A stretch of DNA of 64,000 nt, from contig NZ_JABSPA010000003.1 of NCBI RefSeq assembly GCF_013214175.1, forward strand, positions 597,518 to 661,517, read 5' to 3'. Made by a program: the position numbers and the translations under genes. The DNA comes from Colwellia sp. (GTDB taxonomy: Bacteria > Pseudomonadota > Gammaproteobacteria > Enterobacterales > Alteromonadaceae). Each line of letters opens with the position of its first letter. Positions within the stretch are counted from its first letter, which is position 1. This document shows, in pieces, positions 18,436 to 28,794 of this stretch. The notes beneath the pieces were generated by a model. That model saw nothing but the letters and a program-made list of their open reading frames with translations. It did no database searches and was not told the origin of the DNA.

Positions 18436-21400
18436 ATGACTGATATTTCGACCGAAGCCGAGTCTAGCGTTTATGTGCCGCCTAAATTTATACATTTACG
18501 TGTGCATAGTGATTTCTCTATGTGTGATGGTTTAAAGAAAGTTAAACCTATCATCGCTAAAGCTGCTGAGCTTAATATGCCAGCGGTAGCCCTAACTGAT
18601 CAGACGAATTTATGTGGCCTAGTGAAATATTACCATGCTGCACATAACGCTGGTCTCAAGCCGATCATTGGCTGTGATTTTTGGGTGAAAAGTGATGAGC
18701 TAGAAGATGAGCTGTCACGCATTGTGGTACTGACTACCAATAATGTTGGTTATAAAAATATAACTGAACTCATCTCTAAAGCCTACCTGCGTGGACATGT
18801 ACAAAACAAGGCTGTTATTGATAAATTATGGTTAGTTGAATATAAAGAAGGTTTGATCATACTTTCAGGTGGTCGTGAAGGCGATATTGGTAAAGCCTTG
18901 TTAAAAGGTAATACTGAACTTGTTAATGAGATGGTACACTTTTATCAGCAACACTTTGACCGTTGTTTTTTTCTTGAGCTAATTAGAACGGGTCGAGAGG
19001 ATGAAGAAAACTATATTCACCTTGCCGTAGAACTGGCAGAGCAGCAAAACTTGCCGGTAGTTGCTACTAATGAAGTGATGTTCCTCGAACCTGAAAACTT
19101 TGATGCCCATGAAATTCGTGTTGCCATTCATGACGGCTTTACCCTAGATGATAAGAGGCGCCCGAAGCGTTACAGTACGCAGCAGTATTTGCGTAGCGAA
19201 GCTGAAATGTGTGAATTATTCAGTGACATACCTGAAGCTTTAGCTAACAGTGTTGAAATAGCGAAGCGCTGTAATGTCACCGTCACTTTAGGCGAATATG
19301 TATTACCGGACTTCCCAACCGAAGGGTTGGAGATTAATGATTTCTTTATTAAAGTTTCAGAAGAAGGTTTGGAAAAACGCCTCGACCAACTATTTGATCG
19401 TAATGCCGAAGACTTTGCACAAATTAGAGCGCGCTATGATGAACGCTTAAAAATAGAGCTTGAAGTTGTTAATAATATGGGTTTTCCTGGTTATTTCCTG
19501 ATCGTAATGGAGTTTATCCAGTGGAGTAAAGATAATAATATACCCGTAGGCCCTGGTCGTGGTTCAGGTGCTGGCTCTTTGATTGCTTATTCACTTGATA
19601 TTACCGACCTTGATCCTCTTGAATATGATTTACTTTTTGAGCGTTTCTTAAACCCTGAACGTGTCTCCATGCCAGATTTCGATATCGATTTTTGTATGGA
19701 CAGACGTGATGAAGTTATTGACCATGTGGCCGAGCTTTATGGCCGTGATGCGGTTTCGCAAATTATCACCTTTGGTACTATGGCGGCGAAAGCCGTTATC
19801 CGTGATGTTGGTCGTGTACTCGGTCATCCATATGGTTTTGTTGACCGAATTTCAAAGCTTATTCCGCCAACACCTGGCATGACCTTAGCTAAAGCCTTTG
19901 AAGAAGAGCCTAAGCTACCTGAAATTTATGCACAAGATCCGGAAGTTAAAGATCTTATTGATATGTGCCGAATTTTGGAAGGTACCACGCGTAATGCCGG
20001 TAAACATGCCGGAGGCGTGGTTATTTCTCCGACTACCATCACTGATTTTGCGCCACTTTATTGTGATGACGAAGGTAAAAATCCGGTTACCCAGTTTGAT
20101 AAAAATGATGTTGAAGATGCGGGTTTAGTTAAGTTCGATTTCTTAGGGCTAAGAACGTTAACAATCTTGCAATGGGCCATTGAAATGGCTGATGTGAAAT
20201 TGCTTAAAGCTGGCAAAGAGCCCATTGATATTACTAAAATTGATCTGGAAGATAGAGCCAGTTTTAAGGTATTACTTGCCTCGAAAACCACGGCGGTATT
20301 CCAGCTTGAATCTAGCGGTATGAAGTCGTTAATTGAGAAATTAAAACCGGATTGCTTTGAAGATATTATCGCTCTGGTGGCTTTGTTTCGACCAGGGCCA
20401 TTGCAATCAGGCATGGTTGATAACTTTATCGAGCGTAAACATGGTCGTGAAGAAGTTAGCTATCCCGATGAAACCTGGCAGCATCTTGATTTAAAACCCG
20501 TTCTTGAGCCAACCTACGGCATCATTTTGTACCAAGAACAAGTCATGCAAATTGCGCAAGTACTGGCGGGCTATTCACTTGGTGGCGCAGATATGTTGCG
20601 TCGTGCCATGGGTAAGAAAAAACCAGAAGAAATGGCCAAGCAGCGTGCGGGCTTTGAAAAAGGTGCTATAGATCGCGGTGTTGATGGCGAACTGGCAATG
20701 AAAATCTTCGATTTAGTAGAGAAGTTTGCTGGTTATGGTTTTAACAAGTCTCATTCTGCCGCTTATGCCTTAGTTTCCTATCAAACATTGTGGATGAAGA
20801 CGCATTTTCCGGGACCTTTTCTGGCTGCGGTTATGTCGGCGGATATGGATAATACTGAGAAAATTGTTACTTTAGTTGATGAATGTAGCAATATGGGTAT
20901 CGACTTATTACCGCCTGATGTAAATGCCGGGCAATATAAATTTACCGTCAATGAAGACGATCAAATTGTTTATGGCATCGGCGCTGTTAAAGGTGTCGGT
21001 GAAGGGCCTATTGAAGCCATTATTGCCGCGCGCACAGCGGGAGGTCCTTTTACCGACTTATTTGATTTCTGTGCTCGCCTAGATTTGAAGAAAACTAATA
21101 AGCGTGTACTGCAAAAATTAATTAAATCGGGCGCTATGGATAGTTTAGGGCCGAAATATCAAAAAGGCACTCCAACAGAGCAGGGCGCTAACCGTGCTGC
21201 ACTCTTTGAAAGTTTGCCTGAAGCGATTAAAGCGGCAGAGCAGCATGCCAAGGCGGAATCATTAGGACAAAATGATCTATTTGGTTTGATCAATGATGAG
21301 CAAACAGACTCTAGACAATCTTATAAAGAGGTCAGAGCTTGGGCGGAAGAAGTTTGGCTTGACGGTGAAAAAGAAACTTTAGGTCTTTATTTAACCGGAC

Positions 21401-21990
21401 ATCCAATTAATCGTTACTTAAGTGAAATAAAAAAATATTCTTCTAATCGACTGGTTGCCATGCAACCTACCGGTCGAGATAGGCAAGCAGTAGCCGTTGG
21501 TTTAGTTATTGGTGTACGCGTGTTAGTCAATAAGCGCGGGCGTCGCTGGGCATTAGTGACCTTGGATGATAAGAGTGCCCGAATGGATATTCGACTCTTT
21601 CCCGATGACTATGATCGCTTCGCTGAACTGCTAGTAAATGATGCTATTTTGGTTTGTAGCGGACAGGTCAGCTTTGATGATTATTCAAGTGGTAATACAA
21701 TGACCGCTCGGGATATAATGACCGTCACTGCCGCGCGTGAAAATTATCTCAGCTCAATTGATGTTAAAGTCGATAAGAGCTTGATAGCAGATGATTTTAT
21801 CGAGCAGTTTGCTCAGGTGTTAACGCCTTTTAAAGAAGGTACCTGTCCAGTGCGGGTTTTTTATCAGCGCGAAGAAGCTCAAGCTATGCTCGAGTTAGGC
21901 GTGCAATGGCGAGTAACGCCAGCCGATAAGTTGCTATACGAATTAAAAATATTGCTTGGTGACGACTGTGTCGCCATGGAATTTAAATAA
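18436..21990 (+). CDS. dnaE: DNA polymerase III alpha subunit
   Basis: Replicative polymerase (family C). From ATG 18436 it has 1184 residues; an ATG at 18412 inside rnhB would add eight. I prefer 18436 because GGGGGAAAG sits just before it. Order: PHP domain ([16 protein letters not shown]), polymerase core with [11 protein letters not shown] and the catalytic aspartates in [14 protein letters not shown], beta-binding/helix-hairpin region ([20 protein letters not shown]), and an OB fold ([20 protein letters not shown]). The longest gene in the window. Confidence 0.97.
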   Translation: MTDISTEAESSVYVPPKFIHLRVHSDFSMCDGLKKVKPIIAKAAELNMPAVALTDQTNLCGLVKYYHAAHNAGLKPIIGCDFWVKSDELEDELSRIVVLTTNNVGYKNITELISKAYLRGHVQNKAVIDKLWLVEYKEGLIILSGGREGDIGKALLKGNTELVNEMVHFYQQHFDRCFFLELIRTGREDEENYIHLAVELAEQQNLPVVATNEVMFLEPENFDAHEIRVAIHDGFTLDDKRRPKRYSTQQYLRSEAEMCELFSDIPEALANSVEIAKRCNVTVTLGEYVLPDFPTEGLEINDFFIKVSEEGLEKRLDQLFDRNAEDFAQIRARYDERLKIELEVVNNMGFPGYFLIVMEFIQWSKDNNIPVGPGRGSGAGSLIAYSLDITDLDPLEYDLLFERFLNPERVSMPDFDIDFCMDRRDEVIDHVAELYGRDAVSQIITFGTMAAKAVIRDVGRVLGHPYGFVDRISKLIPPTPGMTLAKAFEEEPKLPEIYAQDPEVKDLIDMCRILEGTTRNAGKHAGGVVISPTTITDFAPLYCDDEGKNPVTQFDKNDVEDAGLVKFDFLGLRTLTILQWAIEMADVKLLKAGKEPIDITKIDLEDRASFKVLLASKTTAVFQLESSGMKSLIEKLKPDCFEDIIALVALFRPGPLQSGMVDNFIERKHGREEVSYPDETWQHLDLKPVLEPTYGIILYQEQVMQIAQVLAGYSLGGADMLRRAMGKKKPEEMAKQRAGFEKGAIDRGVDGELAMKIFDLVEKFAGYGFNKSHSAAYALVSYQTLWMKTHFPGPFLAAVMSADMDNTEKIVTLVDECSNMGIDLLPPDVNAGQYKFTVNEDDQIVYGIGAVKGVGEGPIEAIIAARTAGGPFTDLFDFCARLDLKKTNKRVLQKLIKSGAMDSLGPKYQKGTPTEQGANRAALFESLPEAIKAAEQHAKAESLGQNDLFGLINDEQTDSRQSYKEVRAWAEEVWLDGEKETLGLYLTGHPINRYLSEIKKYSSNRLVAMQPTGRDRQAVAVGLVIGVRVLVNKRGRRWALVTLDDKSARMDIRLFPDDYDRFAELLVNDAILVCSGQVSFDDYSSGNTMTARDIMTVTAARENYLSSIDVKVDKSLIADDFIEQFAQVLTPFKEGTCPVRVFYQREEAQAMLELGVQWRVTPADKLLYELKILLGDDCVAMEFK

Positions 21991-22099
21991 CTTACTATTC
22001 AACAGAATATATTAACAAAGCTATATTGATTAATATTATATGTTGCATAGTTTAAAAACTATTTTAAAAATTAACTAGATTTATTAGGTAAAAATAAGC

Positions 22100-23056
22100 A
22101 TGTCATTAAACTTTTTAGATTTCGAGCAGCCTATTGCTGAACTTGATGCAAAAATTGAAGAGCTAGAGTTGGTTAATAACGGCCAAGAGCTTGATCTTGA
22201 TTTAGAAGAGCAAATCACGCAGTTGCGCGAAAAAAACAAAGAGCAAACTAAGAAAATATTTGCCAATCTTGACCCATGGCAAACTGCGCGTGTAGCACGT
22301 CATCCACAACGTCCTTACTCACTTGATTATATTCCGCGTATCTTTACTGAATTTGATGAGTTAGCCGGTGATCGCGCTTATGCAAACGATAGTGCCATTG
22401 TTGGTGGTACCGCACGTTTAGATGGCAAACCTGTGATGATTATTGGTCATCAAAAAGGCCGCTCAACCGCTGAGAAAGTTAAACGTAACTTTGGTATGCC
22501 GCGTCCAGAAGGTTACCGTAAAGCGCTACGTTTAATGGAAATGGCTGAACGTTTTAATATGCCTATCATCACTTTTATCGACACTCCTGGTGCTTACCCT
22601 GGTGTTGGTGCGGAAGAGCGTGGACAAAGTGAAGCGATTGCGCGTAACTTAAAAGTAATGGCACGTTTAACTGTACCTATCGTTTGTACTGTAATCGGTG
22701 AAGGTGGCTCAGGTGGCGCTTTAGCCATTGGTGTTGGTGACAGAGTTAACATGCTGCAATATGCAACTTACTCAGTAATTTCTCCTGAAGGTTGTGCATC
22801 TATCTTATGGAAAACAGCTGAGAAAGCGCCTACCGCAGCTGCAGCTATGGGCATTACTGCCACTCGCATTAAAGAATTAGATTTAATCAACACTATTGTT
22901 GAAGAGCCATTAGGTGGAGCACATCGCGATATGGATCTTATGGCAGCACATCTTAAGCAAGCACTTAAGAAAGACCTAGCTGACTTAGAAGGCTTAAGTA
23001 AAGATGAGCTGATTGAGCAACGCTATGACAGATTAATGTCATTTGGTTACTGCTAA
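22100..23056 (+). CDS. accA: Acetyl-CoA carboxylase carboxyltransferase subunit alpha
   Basis: With AccD transfers CO2 from carboxybiotin to acetyl-CoA, the committed step of fatty-acid synthesis. The 318 residues fit the E. coli length. Visible: coiled N-terminus ([16 protein letters not shown]), [37 protein letters not shown] and the oxyanion-type [14 protein letters not shown]. It ends before a terminator that also precedes tilS. Confidence 0.98.
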   Translation: MSLNFLDFEQPIAELDAKIEELELVNNGQELDLDLEEQITQLREKNKEQTKKIFANLDPWQTARVARHPQRPYSLDYIPRIFTEFDELAGDRAYANDSAIVGGTARLDGKPVMIIGHQKGRSTAEKVKRNFGMPRPEGYRKALRLMEMAERFNMPIITFIDTPGAYPGVGAEERGQSEAIARNLKVMARLTVPIVCTVIGEGGSGGALAIGVGDRVNMLQYATYSVISPEGCASILWKTAEKAPTAAAAMGITATRIKELDLINTIVEEPLGGAHRDMDLMAAHLKQALKKDLADLEGLSKDELIEQRYDRLMSFGYC

Positions 23057-23063
23057 ACAACTC

Positions 23064-23109
23064 AACCGGCAGTATTTTCAATTATCTTGGATATAGCTGC
23101 CGGTTTTTT
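23064..23109 (+). terminator. Rho-independent terminator after accA
   Basis: Nine-base stem AACCGGCAG (23064-23072) with CTGCCGGTT (23097-23105), then TTTTT. It stands directly before the tilS ATG at 23113, so tilS depends on read-through or on a promoter in this 56-bp gap. Confidence 0.85.
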
Positions 23110-23112
23110 ACT

Positions 23113-24462
23113 ATGCATAATATAATAACAACCCTTCATAACACCCTCAAAAGTCTTTTCGAAATACATGGAAATATTGAGTTAGTTATTGCCTATAGTG
23201 GCGGTATTGACTCCCAGGTTCTGTTACACGCTTTAATGCAATTAAAGCAAAAAAAACTTATCAATAATGACATAACGGTCTGTCATGTTAATCATGGCTT
23301 AAGTGACAATGCCCTGCATTGGCAGCAATTCGCTCAGCAAGAATGTACCAAGCTTTCGGTTAAACTCGTTGTTAAAAGTGTGCATGTACAAGCGCAAGCA
23401 CAACACTCGCTTGAAGCTTTAGCACGTGATGCTAGATACCATGCTTTGAAAAAATTAAGGGCTCAAAAGTCTTTGGTGTTAACTGGCCATCATAGTGATG
23501 ATCAGAGTGAAACCTTTTTATTAGCGCTGAAACGAGGTGCAGGTTTAAAAGGTTTAGCAGCTATGTCAGCGCAAACTCAACTTGCTCAGCACTTATTAGT
23601 TCGTCCGCTATTGAGTATATCCCGACAAGAAATAGAAGCTTATGCGCAAGCTCACAAGCTTAATTGGATTGAGGATGAGTCAAATCTTGATACTTGTTTT
23701 GACCGTAACTTTATTCGGCAGCAGGTCATGCCACTTTTACGTGCGCGTTGGCCTAGTATTAGTCATACCATTAATCGAAGTGCCAGCCACTGTTTAGCTG
23801 GACAAGAATTATTGGATGAACTTGCCGAGCAAGACTTAAGCGTATGTAGTGCCAGTGAACACAGTTTACATATTGATCGCTTGCAGTCATTATCAATAGC
23901 CCGTTTTAATAACCTAGTTCGCTATTTTATGGCGCAGCATGCTTGCTTGATGCCAACTACTGAACAGGTGAATCAAGTTAGACAGCAGTTACAGGCAGCT
24001 GATGATAAAAGTCCACAAATTAAAGTGTCAGGGCAAGTTTTTCGCCGCTTTAAAGGTGCGCTTTACTTAACACCAGACTATCAAGACTTAAGTGATTGGC
24101 AAACGTCAGTTGCTTTATGCGAAGACAACACTGAAGTCACTTTACCGGATAACTTAGGGCAACTGATTTTCAATCATAATGTCGGTAATGCTAATGGCCC
24201 GTCAGCTATTATTTTTCCTAAACAGAGACAGCGTGTCACTGTACGTTTTAGTCATCATAATCCTAAGTGTTTGCCTGATTTTAGGCAGCATTCCCGTAGC
24301 GTCAAAAAAGTACTGCAAGAGTTAAATATTGCCCCTTGGCAGCGTAAGCGTATTGCTTTTTTATATTACGATAATGAGTTGGTGGCAGCGGTGGGGCATT
24401 TTATTTGTCAGCCATTTATCGCCAAGGGCAATGAAAAAAGCATCACTATAAACTGGAGTTAG
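23113..24462 (+). CDS. tilS: tRNA(Ile)-lysidine synthetase
   Basis: Converts the CAU anticodon cytidine of an isoleucine tRNA to lysidine, so that it reads AUA. The 449-residue protein has the PP-loop ATPase motif AYSGGIDSQVLLHAL (about residues 27-41), CHVNHGLS, and TGHHSDDQSETFLLALKRGAG, with the TilS C-terminal domain (RFSHHNPKCLPDF..LQELNIAPWQRKR). Translation initiation is weak: the upstream sequence is the accA terminator. Confidence 0.96.
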   Translation: MHNIITTLHNTLKSLFEIHGNIELVIAYSGGIDSQVLLHALMQLKQKKLINNDITVCHVNHGLSDNALHWQQFAQQECTKLSVKLVVKSVHVQAQAQHSLEALARDARYHALKKLRAQKSLVLTGHHSDDQSETFLLALKRGAGLKGLAAMSAQTQLAQHLLVRPLLSISRQEIEAYAQAHKLNWIEDESNLDTCFDRNFIRQQVMPLLRARWPSISHTINRSASHCLAGQELLDELAEQDLSVCSASEHSLHIDRLQSLSIARFNNLVRYFMAQHACLMPTTEQVNQVRQQLQAADDKSPQIKVSGQVFRRFKGALYLTPDYQDLSDWQTSVALCEDNTEVTLPDNLGQLIFNHNVGNANGPSAIIFPKQRQRVTVRFSHHNPKCLPDFRQHSRSVKKVLQELNIAPWQRKRIAFLYYDNELVAAVGHFICQPFIAKGNEKSITINWS

Positions 24463-24527
24463 TCTGGTAAAACGATGACTATGAGCAAGCAATTCTTTAA
24501 CTACATTTTATAAAAATTCTGACCATA

Positions 24528-24575
24528 CTTCTAAACTTCTAAACTTCTAAACTTCTAAACTTCTAAACTTCTAAG
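24528..24575. repeat. Octanucleotide tandem repeat (CTTCTAAA)
   Basis: Five perfect CTTCTAAA units and a sixth ending CTTCTAAG lie in the convergent spacer between tilS and sstT. Such short perfect repeats change copy number by slippage; no coding or promoter role is visible here. Confidence 0.92.
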
Positions 24576-24598
24576 TTCAAAATGAGTATTAGAATTTT

Positions 24599-24636
24599 AA
24601 AAGGCCGATAGTACTAATTTACTATCGGCCTTTTTT
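24599..24636. terminator. Bidirectional terminator between tilS and sstT
   Basis: Fifteen-base perfect stem (AAAAGGCCGATAGTA with its complement at 24620-24634), flanked by A-run and T-run so that it serves both convergent genes. Confidence 0.92.
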
Positions 24637-24671
24637 ATATCAACGTCAGCTGTTGTTTATCTGGCAGTTTA

Positions 24672-25895
24672 CTACTTAGTTATATGATGCGACGCTGCTG
24701 CTGAAAACACCACATCTGTTGAACTGTTTAATGCCGTTTCGGCTGAGTCTTGAATAACGCCAATAATAAAACCAATAGCAACAACCTGCATAGCAATATC
24801 GTTATTGATGCCAAATAAGCCACAGGCTAATGGAATAAGTAATAGTGAGCCACCAGCGACACCAGAGGCACCACAAGCTGAAATAGCGGCAACCACTGAC
24901 AGTAATATTGCCGTGGCAAAGCTAACTTCAATATCCAAACTATTCGCTGCCGCCAAGGTTAGCACGGTAATCGTAATAGCGGCACCAGCCATATTAATAG
25001 TAGCGCCTAATGGAATTGATACCGAATAGGTGTCTTCATGTAAATCTAACTTCTTACATAAGGCCATATTTACTGGAATATTTGCTGCGGAACTACGGGT
25101 GAAAAAGGCGGTAATGCCTGACTCTCTAAGACAAGTAAAAACCAAAGGGTAAGGGTTTTTCTTAGTGATAACAAAGACAATAAGCGGGTTAACCAGCAAG
25201 GCAATAATTAACATCGCACCAAGTAGCACGGCCACTAAGTGACTGTATTCACCTAAAGCGCTAAAGCCGGTAGTGGCAACAGTATTCGCTACTAAACCAA
25301 ATATCCCTAGTGGTGCAAAGCGTATTACCATACGAACAATGCTCGAGATTGCTTCGCTTAAGTCATGCACCATAGCTTTACTCGATGCATTGGCATGTTT
25401 TAATGAAAATCCTAAGCCCAAGCCCCAAGCAAGTACAGCGATAAAATTACCGGTAGCAATAGCTGTTATTGGGTTCTCAACCACTTTAAAAGCCAGCGTA
25501 GCCAAAACTTCGGTTAATTTTTGTGGTGGGTTAGCGCTCGCTCCGGCTAAATCTAAAGTCAGCTCAGTGGGAAAGGCAAAACTTAATAATACCGCAATAA
25601 AGGCTGCACTCAGGGTGCCTAAGAAATATAAGCCAATGATAGGCTTTAACTCAGCACTACTATCGAGCTTTTGATTAGCGATAGCAGAGGTGACCAATAC
25701 CAGCACAAGAATTGGCGCCACCGCTTTTAAGGCGCTGACAAATAAGCTGCCGAGCATGCCGAATGCCTTAGCTGATTCTGGTGATAGGGTTGCTAATAGG
25801 CAAGCTAAAATAATAGCGACGATTATTTGGCTGACCAAACTGGTTGATTTAAGTTTTTGAAAAAAAGATACATTGGCTGTAGTTGCGCTGGTCAT
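24672..25895 (-). CDS. sstT: Sodium:serine/threonine symporter
   Basis: Inner-membrane transporter of the dicarboxylate/amino acid:cation symporter (DAACS) family, taking up serine and threonine with Na+. The 407 residues contain about eight hydrophobic segments. Family features are the serine-rich STRSS-like reentrant region ([13 protein letters not shown]) and the [17 protein letters not shown] segment before the second hairpin. It resembles SstT more than GltP or DctA in length and N-terminus. Divergent from the PhnA-family gene. Confidence 0.93.
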   Translation of the reverse strand: MTSATTANVSFFQKLKSTSLVSQIIVAIILACLLATLSPESAKAFGMLGSLFVSALKAVAPILVLVLVTSAIANQKLDSSAELKPIIGLYFLGTLSAAFIAVLLSFAFPTELTLDLAGASANPPQKLTEVLATLAFKVVENPITAIATGNFIAVLAWGLGLGFSLKHANASSKAMVHDLSEAISSIVRMVIRFAPLGIFGLVANTVATTGFSALGEYSHLVAVLLGAMLIIALLVNPLIVFVITKKNPYPLVFTCLRESGITAFFTRSSAANIPVNMALCKKLDLHEDTYSVSIPLGATINMAGAAITITVLTLAAANSLDIEVSFATAILLSVVAAISACGASGVAGGSLLLIPLACGLFGINNDIAMQVVAIGFIIGVIQDSAETALNSSTDVVFSAAASHHITK

Positions 25896-26078
25896 AGTTT
25901 AGCCTGCTACTCAGTAGTTTATAATTATGGGGGGAGTTTTATCATTGAAGAATAGCCATTGTCTAGGGGTAATCGATAAACGAGGGGATTTAACCGTTAA
26001 AGTAAGTTTTTTCATAGAAATATAAGGCGATGCGGGTATAATTAGCTTATTAAAATAACGAATATCTTTGGAAAAATT

Positions 26079-26648
26079 ATGCCTGCAGAACAAGCATTAA
26101 AAACACGTAGTAATAATAGCTGTGAACTTTGTACCAGTACCGATACGCTGGCAGTTTATCCTGTACCGCCAACAAGTGACTTAAGTGCTCAGCAATCTAT
26201 TTATCTTTGTCAAAATTGCTTGTCACAGATTGAAGGCCAAAGCGAGTTAGATCTTAACCATTGGCGCTGTTTAAATGACAGTATGTGGAATCAAGAGCCA
26301 GTGGTACAAGTCATGTCATATCGAATGTTACACAAACTCTCTACAGAAAGTTGGGCACAAGACGCCTTAGAGATGATTTACTTGGAAGATGAAGTTAAAA
26401 CCTGGGCAGAGCAGGGTATAGCAGCGGAGCGTAGTAATGGACCAACCCGAGATAGTAATGGTGCAGAATTACAAGACGGTGATAATGTGACCCTAATTAA
26501 AGATTTAAAAGTTAAAGGGGCAAACTTTACTGCCAAACAAGGCACGTTAGTACGCGGTATTACGCTAACGGATAACCCTGAGCATATTGAAGGGAAAGTA
26601 AACGGCACTCGTATAGTTCTAGTATCAGCTTACTTGAAAAAAGCGTAA
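26079..26648 (+). CDS. PhnA-family zinc-ribbon protein
   Basis: A 189-residue protein with an N-terminal zinc ribbon (CELCTS..YLCQNCLS, residues about 15-48) and a C-terminal PhnA SH3-like domain (RDSNGAELQDGDNVTLIKDLKVKG..TLVRG). Despite the historical name (phn operon, E. coli YjdM), the function of PhnA proteins is unsettled; it is not phosphonoacetate hydrolase. This is the longer form of the family. A TATAAT at 26036-26041 lies about 40 bases before the ATG and is a plausible -10. Its 3' end is duplicated downstream. Confidence 0.88.
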   Translation: MPAEQALKTRSNNSCELCTSTDTLAVYPVPPTSDLSAQQSIYLCQNCLSQIEGQSELDLNHWRCLNDSMWNQEPVVQVMSYRMLHKLSTESWAQDALEMIYLEDEVKTWAEQGIAAERSNGPTRDSNGAELQDGDNVTLIKDLKVKGANFTAKQGTLVRGITLTDNPEHIEGKVNGTRIVLVSAYLKKA

Positions 26649-26742
26649 TTTACTTAACGACTCAAATAGCTTGCTGAGCATATCGAAGGGAAGGTAACTG
26701 TACTTGTATAGTATTGGTTTCAGCTTACTTGAAAAAGCTTAA
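26579..26742 (+). repeat. 96-bp tandem duplication of the PhnA-gene 3' end
   Basis: The stretch encoding EHIEGKVNGTRIVLVSAYLKKA and its stop (from 26579) recurs from 26675. Identical blocks include GAGCATAT, GAAGGGAA and CAGCTTACTTGAAAAA. The second copy has lost three bases, has a single-base deletion in the lysine run and stops early, so it is not translated usefully. Confidence 0.88.
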
Positions 26743-26803
26743 GCAATATCAGTCAAGGTTCCTAATTCAATTGTTGATTTTCAATAGGTAAAAGCAAGAC
26801 AAC

Positions 26804-26843
26804 AAAAAACGCTGTGATAGTGATATCGCAGCGTTTTTATTTT
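26804..26843. terminator. Bidirectional terminator between the PhnA gene and fur
   Basis: Stem AAAAACGCTG..CAGCGTTTTT with an inner GATA/TATC extension, followed by T-rich sequence on both strands. It serves the two convergent genes. Confidence 0.88.
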
Positions 26844-26885
26844 TGGGTAACTAGGTAAGCATAGTCACCCGAACTAGTAATGTCT

Positions 26886-27329
26886 TTATTGATGTTTTTT
26901 TCTGTACGACTCACAAGCCTCTTGATCTTCACATTCACCGTATAGGTATAAGCTATGATTAGTTAGCTTGATCTTGTTAGCTACGGCAATATCTTTTTGT
27001 CTTTGTTCAATGACATTATCTTCAAACTCGACCACTTTACCACATTTCAAACAAACCAAATGATCATGATGCGCTTTATGGGCTAATTCAAATACTGACT
27101 TACCACCTTCAAAATGGTGACGGGTAACGATACCAGCATCATCAAATTGGTTTAATACTCGGTATACAGTAGCTAAGCCAATTTCTTCATTTTGCCCTAG
27201 TAATATTTTATACACATCTTCAGCACTGATGTGCTGATTATTTGGCTGTTGAAGAATACTTAGTATTTTAATTCTAGGCAGGGTGATTTTTAATCCAGCT
27301 CTTTTAAGTTCTTCGTTTTGTTCAGCCAT
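26886..27329 (-). CDS. fur: Ferric uptake regulator Fur
   Basis: Iron-sensing repressor. The 147 residues show the N-terminal winged helix (LKITLPRIKILSILQQ..VYRVLNQFDDAGIV), the metal-site segment HKAHHDHLVCLKCGKVVEFED with CXXC, and a C-terminal CEDQEAC second cysteine pair for structural zinc. It lies downstream of fldA on the same strand, as in E. coli, but a terminator between them indicates a separate fur promoter in 27330-27440. Confidence 0.97.
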   Translation of the reverse strand: MAEQNEELKRAGLKITLPRIKILSILQQPNNQHISAEDVYKILLGQNEEIGLATVYRVLNQFDDAGIVTRHHFEGGKSVFELAHKAHHDHLVCLKCGKVVEFEDNVIEQRQKDIAVANKIKLTNHSLYLYGECEDQEACESYRKKHQ

Positions 27330-27440
27330 ATTAAGTCTCTAAAGTGATTAAGTAATGTAATATCAAAATTATAGGGGGTTATCGATAAAGAGAAAAGCTT
27401 TAGTTTTATTCTTTGATGAAATTTTTAGTTTTGTTTGAAA

Positions 27441-27476
27441 AAACTAAAAAAAAAGCCCAATTAATGGGCTTTTTTT
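27441..27476 (-). terminator. Terminator downstream of fldA
   Basis: Ten-base stem (27450-27459 with 27465-27474: AAAAAGCCCA/TGGGCTTTTT) with an A-run on the left, i.e. a T-run on the minus strand. It ends fldA transcription 170 bp before fur. Confidence 0.88.
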
Positions 27477-27502
27477 CTATTATTTCCATGATTGAAATAA
27501 GG

Positions 27503-28030
27503 TTATTCAGCAAATTCAGCCAAACACATTTCATCATTTAATTGCACGAGCCATTTATCAACACGCTCTTCAGTTAATTCACTTTGTCTGTCTTCGTCAA
27601 CACATAAGCCAATAAAGGTATTTTCATCGACAAGGGCTTTTGAAGCTTCAAACTCATAGCCTTCGGTTGACCAGTTACCAACAACGATAGCGCCTTTGCT
27701 CTCAACGATATCACGTAATGGCTCCATCGCATCACAGAAGTATTCAGCGTAATCTTCTTGGTCACCTAAACCATAGATGGCAACTAATTTGTCAGTGAAA
27801 TCAATTTCTTCTAAATCAGGTAAGAAGTCATCCCAATCACATTGGTTTTCACCATAGTACCAAGTAGGGATACCTAAAATCAGTAGATCAAACTCAGCGA
27901 TTTCTTCTTTAGTGCTTTTGGCAATGTCTTTCACATCAACCATTTGCTTGCCAAGTTTTTTCTGGATCATTTTTCCAATTGCTTCAGTATTGCCGGTATC
28001 ACTGCCGAAGAATAAACCTACGATTGCCAT
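27503..28030 (-). CDS. fldA: Flavodoxin FldA
   Basis: Long-chain FMN electron carrier. The 175 residues match E. coli FldA (176). The phosphate loop is GSDTGNTEAIG (about residues 9-19), the flavin-stacking tryptophan and tyrosine loops are IPTWYYGENQCDWDDF and GLGDQEDYAEYFCDAM. It is one of the cluster ybfF, DUF2788, ybfE, fldA, fur and may respond to iron or oxidative stress. Confidence 0.97.
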   Translation of the reverse strand: MAIVGLFFGSDTGNTEAIGKMIQKKLGKQMVDVKDIAKSTKEEIAEFDLLILGIPTWYYGENQCDWDDFLPDLEEIDFTDKLVAIYGLGDQEDYAEYFCDAMEPLRDIVESKGAIVVGNWSTEGYEFEASKALVDENTFIGLCVDEDRQSELTEERVDKWLVQLNDEMCLAEFAE

Positions 28031-28061
28031 GGATTTTTACCTTATAATGCTTTCTTAAAAA

Positions 28062-28343
28062 TTACTTAACGTGTGCGGCTAATGATTCTATTAGCAGCGC
28101 CTCTATTAATTCACTTCGACTCATTTGTTGAGTTTTAGCTAATTGCTCTAATTGTTCGAATAAACTGTGATGAACCTTAAACTCAACGCGTTTTAAGCCA
28201 TTGTTTTTATCACGTTTAACTTGATTTCGCTTATTTATCTTTATTTGCACGCTACGAGAGTTTGGGTTCGTTTTTGGGCGTCCAGGGCGTTTTTCATTAT
28301 TGAATAAGTCAATAGTGGTTAAATCAGATATTTCTTTTGCCAT
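28062..28343 (-). CDS. ybfE: YbfE-like DNA-binding protein
   Basis: A 93-residue basic protein that aligns by eye with E. coli YbfE: TTIDLFNNEKRPGRPKTNP, then INKRNQVKRDKNNGLKRVEF and a C-terminal ribbon-helix-helix-like part (MSRSELIEALLIESLAA). GRPKTNP resembles an AT-hook. YbfE is LexA-regulated in E. coli; I see no clear LexA box here. It starts three bases after the DUF2788 stop, so the two are translationally coupled, and precedes fldA by 31 bp. Confidence 0.88.
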   Translation of the reverse strand: MAKEISDLTTIDLFNNEKRPGRPKTNPNSRSVQIKINKRNQVKRDKNNGLKRVEFKVHHSLFEQLEQLAKTQQMSRSELIEALLIESLAAHVK

Positions 28344-28346
28344 GAG

Positions 28347-28568
28347 TTAACCCACACCCTGGCTTTCCCAGATAAACTGGATAATAGCCTTAGCAATAAA
28401 ACCGGCACAGCCAGCAAATAAAACACTGTATACCACCATTTTACCCATTTTGGGCACATCGTTTTCATTCATCACACCATGAATAGATAAGCCGATAAAA
28501 CCAAAGATAAAAAGGAAAAATAAATTCAGGCCGATGGCCTCAATAAGCTCAAAATGTTCTACTAGCAT
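28347..28568 (-). CDS. DUF2788 small membrane protein
   Basis: A 73-residue protein with two hydrophobic segments (NLFFLFIFGFIGLSIHGV and MVVYSVLFAGCAGFIAKAII) separated by a charged loop containing NENDVPKMGK. It matches the DUF2788 pattern as I recall it; function unknown. The frame is open upstream to 28652, but the added 28 residues come from a short repetitive stretch (TAAGGCCAAAAA twice), so the ATG at 28568 is preferred. Coupled to ybfE. Confidence 0.8.
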   Translation of the reverse strand: MLVEHFELIEAIGLNLFFLFIFGFIGLSIHGVMNENDVPKMGKMVVYSVLFAGCAGFIAKAIIQFIWESQGVG

Positions 28569-28794
28569 AGTGGTTGATTGTTTCTTATACACTAAGGCCA
28601 AAAACATTAAGGCCAAAAAATTGGCGGGATTATAGCATATCATCTCCGCCATACCATTAGCATTTATGACTAATGGCTAAATAAGCTCAGCAAATAACAA
28701 CAATAGCGTGTGTTGGCACTAAGAATTTTGATCTTCATCAATGATAGTCAAGTCGACGGGGGGAACTTGTGTTTTTATAAATATTTACCAGCCG

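Noticed and set aside
18412..18436. An rnhB-dnaE overlap using ATG 18412
   Set aside because: The ATG at 18436 has a much better ribosome-binding site (GGGGGAAAG) and fits the family length better, so no overlap is needed.
24528..24575. A CRISPR-like array
   Set aside because: Units are eight bases long with no spacers, and no cas genes are nearby.
28569..28652. A 28-residue N-terminal extension of the DUF2788 protein
   Set aside because: It consists of repetitive sequence and exceeds the family length; the ATG at 28568 gives a normal protein.
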